Source: an uncultured Roseibium sp.
GTDB taxonomy: Bacteria > Pseudomonadota > Alphaproteobacteria > Rhizobiales > Stappiaceae
Direction: 5' to 3'
Assembly (NCBI RefSeq): GCF_963675985.1
Contig: NZ_OY780958.1
Coordinates: 372,001 to 436,000 of the forward strand
Length of the DNA: 64,000 bases
This document shows, one piece after another, positions 61,307-64,000 of the stretch; position 1 is the first letter of the stretch; each line of letters opens with the position of its first letter. A program made the translations under genes and the position numbers. The notes beneath the pieces are model-generated. The model did not search any database, was not told where the DNA came from, and saw only the letters and a program-made list of their open reading frames with translations.

Positions 61307-62533
61307 TTATTCCGCGGCTTGTGGCGCAGGCTGGCGGAACCAGAAGTCGACCTCGTTGCCGGTAGAGGGATTGCCCGGAATGATACTGGCCAGGAACAGG
61401 CTGGCGCCGGCCATGGCTGCCCCTGCCAGAAACACGGCGGCGGGCGAGTACAGCCAGATCAGGCCGAAGGTGACGGGAATGAACACCGCGGCGATGTGGT
61501 TGATCGTGAAGGCGACGCCCGAGGTCGGGGCAATGTCGCCCGGATCGGCGATTTTCTGGAAATAGGTCTTGATTGCGATCGCAATCGCAAAGAAGGCGTG
61601 GTCGATCACATAGAGCCCGGCCGCGACATGCTCATTGGTGACAAAGGCATAGCTCAGGAACACCACGATCAGGCCGATATATTCCAGCATCAACGCCTTG
61701 CGTTCACCGAAACGGACGATCAACTGGCCGATCTTGGGCGCCAGGGCCATGTTGAACAGGCCGTTCAGCAGGAAAAGCCCCGCGACCTCATGAACGTCAT
61801 ATCCGAAACGTTCGACCATGAGGAAGCCGGCGAAGACAGTGAAGATCTGCCGGCGGGCGCCGGCCATGAAGGTCAGAGCATAAAACAGCCAGTAGCGCTT
61901 GCGCAGGACGAGCTTCTTGCGCTGGGGCACGCCTTCCTTGAACTTCGGATAGGCGACGAGCAGGAAGGCCAGGACCACCAGGGTGAGACAGCCCGACACC
62001 ATAAAGACACTGGTGAAGGACAGGTCGAACATTTTCCAGCCGATGAAGATCAGGCCATAGGCGATAAGCTGGGCGAAAGCGCCGACCGCGATGATCTTAC
62101 CCATACTGGCTGCCGCGGTGGCCTTGGGCAGCCATTGCAGGGACAGGGATTGGGCCATGGTCTCGTAATAGTGGAACCCGATCGACATGATCAGCGTGGT
62201 GGCATAGAAGCCGATCTCGCTCGGAAAATAACCGGTGGCCGCAACGCCGATGCCGAGCAAGGCCAGCGAGACATAGGCGAGCGTCTGCTCACGCATGATC
62301 AAGAGCAGGAAGACCGCGGCAAAGCTCAGGAAACCCGGGATTTCCCGGATCGACTGCTGAATGCCGATTTCCCGGCCGGTGAAGGCGAGTTCCTGAACCG
62401 CGAAATTGTTCATCAGGTTCCACCAGCCGGCAAAGGACAGCTGCATGGCGCCGGCCATGATCATGAGAAGAACGGCCGGAGAGCGCCACCCGGTGAGGGC
62501 GGTGGGAGCGGCGCTGCGGGTGAAGAAGCTCAT
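61307..62533 (-). CDS. MFS transporter
   Basis: A 408-residue inner-membrane protein with 12 helices. WWNLMNNFAVQELAFTGREIG, IREIPGFLSFAAVFLLLIMREQ and the second-half FGERKALMLEYIGLIVVFL are typical of MFS_1. It is divergent from an AraC regulator over 125 bp and is likely its target. It ends 48 bp before the stop of the three-enzyme fusion on the opposite strand. Substrate unknown. Confidence 0.83.
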   Translation of the reverse strand: MSFFTRSAAPTALTGWRSPAVLLMIMAGAMQLSFAGWWNLMNNFAVQELAFTGREIGIQQSIREIPGFLSFAAVFLLLIMREQTLAYVSLALLGIGVAATGYFPSEIGFYATTLIMSIGFHYYETMAQSLSLQWLPKATAAASMGKIIAVGAFAQLIAYGLIFIGWKMFDLSFTSVFMVSGCLTLVVLAFLLVAYPKFKEGVPQRKKLVLRKRYWLFYALTFMAGARRQIFTVFAGFLMVERFGYDVHEVAGLFLLNGLFNMALAPKIGQLIVRFGERKALMLEYIGLIVVFLSYAFVTNEHVAAGLYVIDHAFFAIAIAIKTYFQKIADPGDIAPTSGVAFTINHIAAVFIPVTFGLIWLYSPAAVFLAGAAMAGASLFLASIIPGNPSTGNEVDFWFRQPAPQAAE

Positions 62534-62554
62534 CTTGGCGAACTCGAAGTTGAT

Positions 62555-62573
62555 ACGTCAGGTGTGTTGACGT
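62555..62573. promoter_or_regulatory. Inverted repeat in the MFS/AraC divergent promoter region
   Basis: ACGTCA (62555-62560) and TGACGT (62568-62573) form perfect arms around seven bases. It lies 22 bp from the MFS start and is a candidate operator for the divergent AraC-type regulator. Confidence 0.4.
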
Positions 62574-62658
62574 TTTAAGATGTTCCGCCCTTGCGTGTTA
62601 GCGCTGTTTTGTCATCATATGTCGGCAATTCGCCAAACAGTGGATTCCGGAGCGCCTC

Positions 62659-63447
62659 GTGTCGATTCATCCTGAGCTTTCGCAACTTCCGACAGAACGG
62701 ATCGCTGCAAAGATCATTGGGTTAGCCTCCTCCCAACCACGCGGTTCGGTGACCGAATGGCATTCCCATGAAACCGCTCAGCTGTTTCATGTGGTCAAGG
62801 GATCGCTGGCAATCCGCACGGAACGCGGCACCTTTTTCGCACCGCCGGAACGGGCCGTCTGGCTGCCGTCCCGGTTGTCCCATGAGACCCAGTACCTGTC
62901 GGACACGGAAATCCGCTATCTTTACATACAAACCGACGCGGCAATGGATCTACCGCAGGAGCCTCAGGTGCTGCAGGTGACAAGGCTGCTGCGGGAGCTG
63001 ATCCTGGAATTCATGTCCTATCCGCGCGCGCAAACGGCAGACGGGCCGGCGGCCCGGATCGGTGAGGTGATCCTGGATCAACTCAAGATGCTTCCGGTTT
63101 CGCCCCTGCAGCTGCCGATGCCGCAGGATGCAAAACTGCGGGCGCTGTGCGAGGGGATCGTGCGCTGTCCGGCCGAGGTTCCCGCCCTTGCCGCCGCTGC
63201 GGCGGCTTGCGCCATGTCGGTGCGCTCGTTCGAGCGGCGGATCCGGGACGAGACCAACATGAACTACCGGACGTGGTGTCGGCAGGTGAAACTGTTCCGC
63301 GCGCTGGAACTGCTGTCGGCCGGCCGGCCGGTATCGGATGTTTCCCACAAGCTGGGCTATGAAGGGCCGAGCGCCTTTGTTTCCACGTTCAGGAAAGCTT
63401 TCGGCGTCACGCCGGGACGTTATTTTTCCGACAAGCTGCCAGATTGA
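62659..63447 (+). CDS. AraC-family regulator with cupin sensor
   Basis: A 262-residue regulator. Residues 25-100 are a cupin-like sensor (VTEWHSHETAQLFHVVKGSL, WLPSRLSHETQYL). The C-terminal AraC helix-turn-helix pair includes CAMSVRSFERRIRDETNMNY and VSDVSHKLGYEGPSAFVSTF. GTG at 62659 follows GGAG. It probably controls the divergent MFS carrier. Ligand unknown. Confidence 0.87.
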   Translation: MSIHPELSQLPTERIAAKIIGLASSQPRGSVTEWHSHETAQLFHVVKGSLAIRTERGTFFAPPERAVWLPSRLSHETQYLSDTEIRYLYIQTDAAMDLPQEPQVLQVTRLLRELILEFMSYPRAQTADGPAARIGEVILDQLKMLPVSPLQLPMPQDAKLRALCEGIVRCPAEVPALAAAAAACAMSVRSFERRIRDETNMNYRTWCRQVKLFRALELLSAGRPVSDVSHKLGYEGPSAFVSTFRKAFGVTPGRYFSDKLPD

Positions 63448-63514
63448 TCTGGCTCATGGCGTGCCGATAGGCAAAAATCCGAATATCAACGCACTCAAAA
63501 CCTTGGGGTGGAAT

Positions 63515-63940
63515 ATGTTCAAGAAAATACTCCTGCCGATCGATCCGGCCGAAACCAGCTTTGCCGATGACGCATTGGCCAAAGCGGCACAGTTCGCCAA
63601 GGACTACGGCGCAAAGGTCCATCTGCTTGCCGTCTGTCCGGAAGTGCAGAGCTTCGTCGCAAGCCAGCTGCCGGAGGACTTTCAGGCGAAGGAAGTCTCT
63701 GAAACCCAGGCGATCCTCGACGGTATCGTCGGGAAACTGGACCTGCCGAAAGAAGACGTCACTTCGGAAATCCGCGTCGGTACGGTCTATCACGAAGTGA
63801 TCGAAGCGGCGAACGACAGTGGCTCGGATCTCGTGCTGCTGCATTCGCACAAGCCCGGTTTTGCGACCTATTTCATCGGCTCCAATGCCGCACATATCGT
63901 GCGTCATGCGCCGTGCTCCGTGATGGTGCTGCGGGACTGA
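63515..63940 (+). CDS. Universal stress protein (UspA family)
   Basis: A 141-residue soluble protein. FKKILLPIDPAETSFADDAL opens the fold and HKPGFATYFIGSNAAHIVRH with APCSVMVLRD closes it. The usual ATP-binding G-x2-G-x9-G(S/T) appears only partly (HSHKPGFATYFIGSNA), so nucleotide binding is uncertain. ATG at 63515 follows GGGGTGGAA; a longer frame runs back into the AraC gene. Confidence 0.87.
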   Translation: MFKKILLPIDPAETSFADDALAKAAQFAKDYGAKVHLLAVCPEVQSFVASQLPEDFQAKEVSETQAILDGIVGKLDLPKEDVTSEIRVGTVYHEVIEAANDSGSDLVLLHSHKPGFATYFIGSNAAHIVRHAPCSVMVLRD

Positions 63941-63948
63941 TTGCCTTG

Positions 63949-63977
63949 ACTGGCGCGCGGCCGTTCAGCGCGCCAGT
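63949..63977. terminator. Hairpin between convergent genes at the right edge
   Basis: ACTGGCGCGC (63949-63958) and GCGCGCCAGT (63968-63977) pair over 10 bp with a nine-base loop. It covers the stop codon of the minus-strand partial gene. No T-run is present. Confidence 0.45.
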
Positions 63978-64000
63978 TCCTTCATGGCCTCGGTGAGGCC
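63965..64000 (-). CDS. C-terminal end of an unidentified gene
   Basis: The last 11 codons (GLTEAMKELAR) and TGA stop of a minus-strand frame enter from the right edge. Too little is present to name the protein. Its convergent position beside the usp gene and the stop inside a hairpin fit a real gene end. Confidence 0.35.
   Translation of the reverse strand, partial: GLTEAMKELAR

Overview
The window reads as a chromosomal segment of a high-GC alphaproteobacterium, most likely a member of the Hyphomicrobiales and plausibly of the marine Stappiaceae (Roseibium/Stappia type). This rests on an FrcB-like sugar-binding protein next to a ROK repressor, a divergent alphaproteobacterial-type CheZ, a DUF930 protein, an RHH_4 protein, and a 1799-residue membrane-anchored coiled-coil protein that resembles the polar growth proteins GPR/RgsE. 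The taxon is an inference; there is no rRNA or tRNA gene to test it. No insertion sequence, prophage or CRISPR array was seen.

Layout. 1-2 kb: fructose-type ABC transporter binding protein (cut by the window edge) and its ROK repressor. 2.3-9.5 kb: adenine deaminase, an orphan AAA ATPase, a long-chain acyl-CoA ligase, a HTH/periplasmic-binding-like regulator, an NTF2-like protein and a DMT exporter. 9.6-11.7 kb: a membrane chemoreceptor. 12.4-18.1 kb: a probable alcohol/sugar oxidation module with two VOC proteins, an RHH protein, a Tat-exported small subunit, a GMC dehydrogenase with a Cys cluster, a sorbosone-type dehydrogenase and a dihaem cytochrome c. 18.4-21 kb: RimB-RimK-aspartoacylase. 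21-26 kb: an orphan CoxL-like molybdoprotein, an MHYT-GGDEF-EAL protein and a second DMT exporter. 27-31 kb: a HELGH metalloprotease-like protein, a stand-alone RAM domain, and a TPP-riboswitch operon thiM-thiD plus a TRAP binding protein. 31-36 kb: FAA hydrolase and SDR, an LpxH-like phosphatase overlapping a GT4 glycosyltransferase, and a threonine/serine dehydratase. 36-39 kb: a globin-coupled chemoreceptor convergent with cheZ.

39-47 kb: an MFS carrier, dgcN-dgcA for D-glutamate catabolism, and a four-gene Mla-type lipid transport operon (STAS-MlaE fusion, MlaF, long MlaD, lipoprotein). 47.5-56.5 kb: a small P-loop protein, a MarR regulator with a candidate operator, DUF930, the giant GPR/RgsE-like gene, a small conserved-looking protein and an Hpt protein. 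56.7-64 kb: a 2Fe-2S ferredoxin, a 1221-residue protein that fuses an LCAT-like lipase, a trypsin-like protease and a NUC1 nuclease, an MFS carrier divergent from an AraC regulator, and a universal stress protein.

The most unusual locus is the three-enzyme fusion at 57593-61258. All three catalytic centres look intact, there is no signal peptide, and the long upstream gap is AT-rich close to the start. It looks like a multi-effector conflict or defence protein, but that role is inferred. Other points worth attention are the TRAP protein inside the TPP-riboswitch operon, the GPR/RgsE-like protein with a 99-bp in-frame tandem repeat, the metal-protease-like unknown protein, and the oxidation module.
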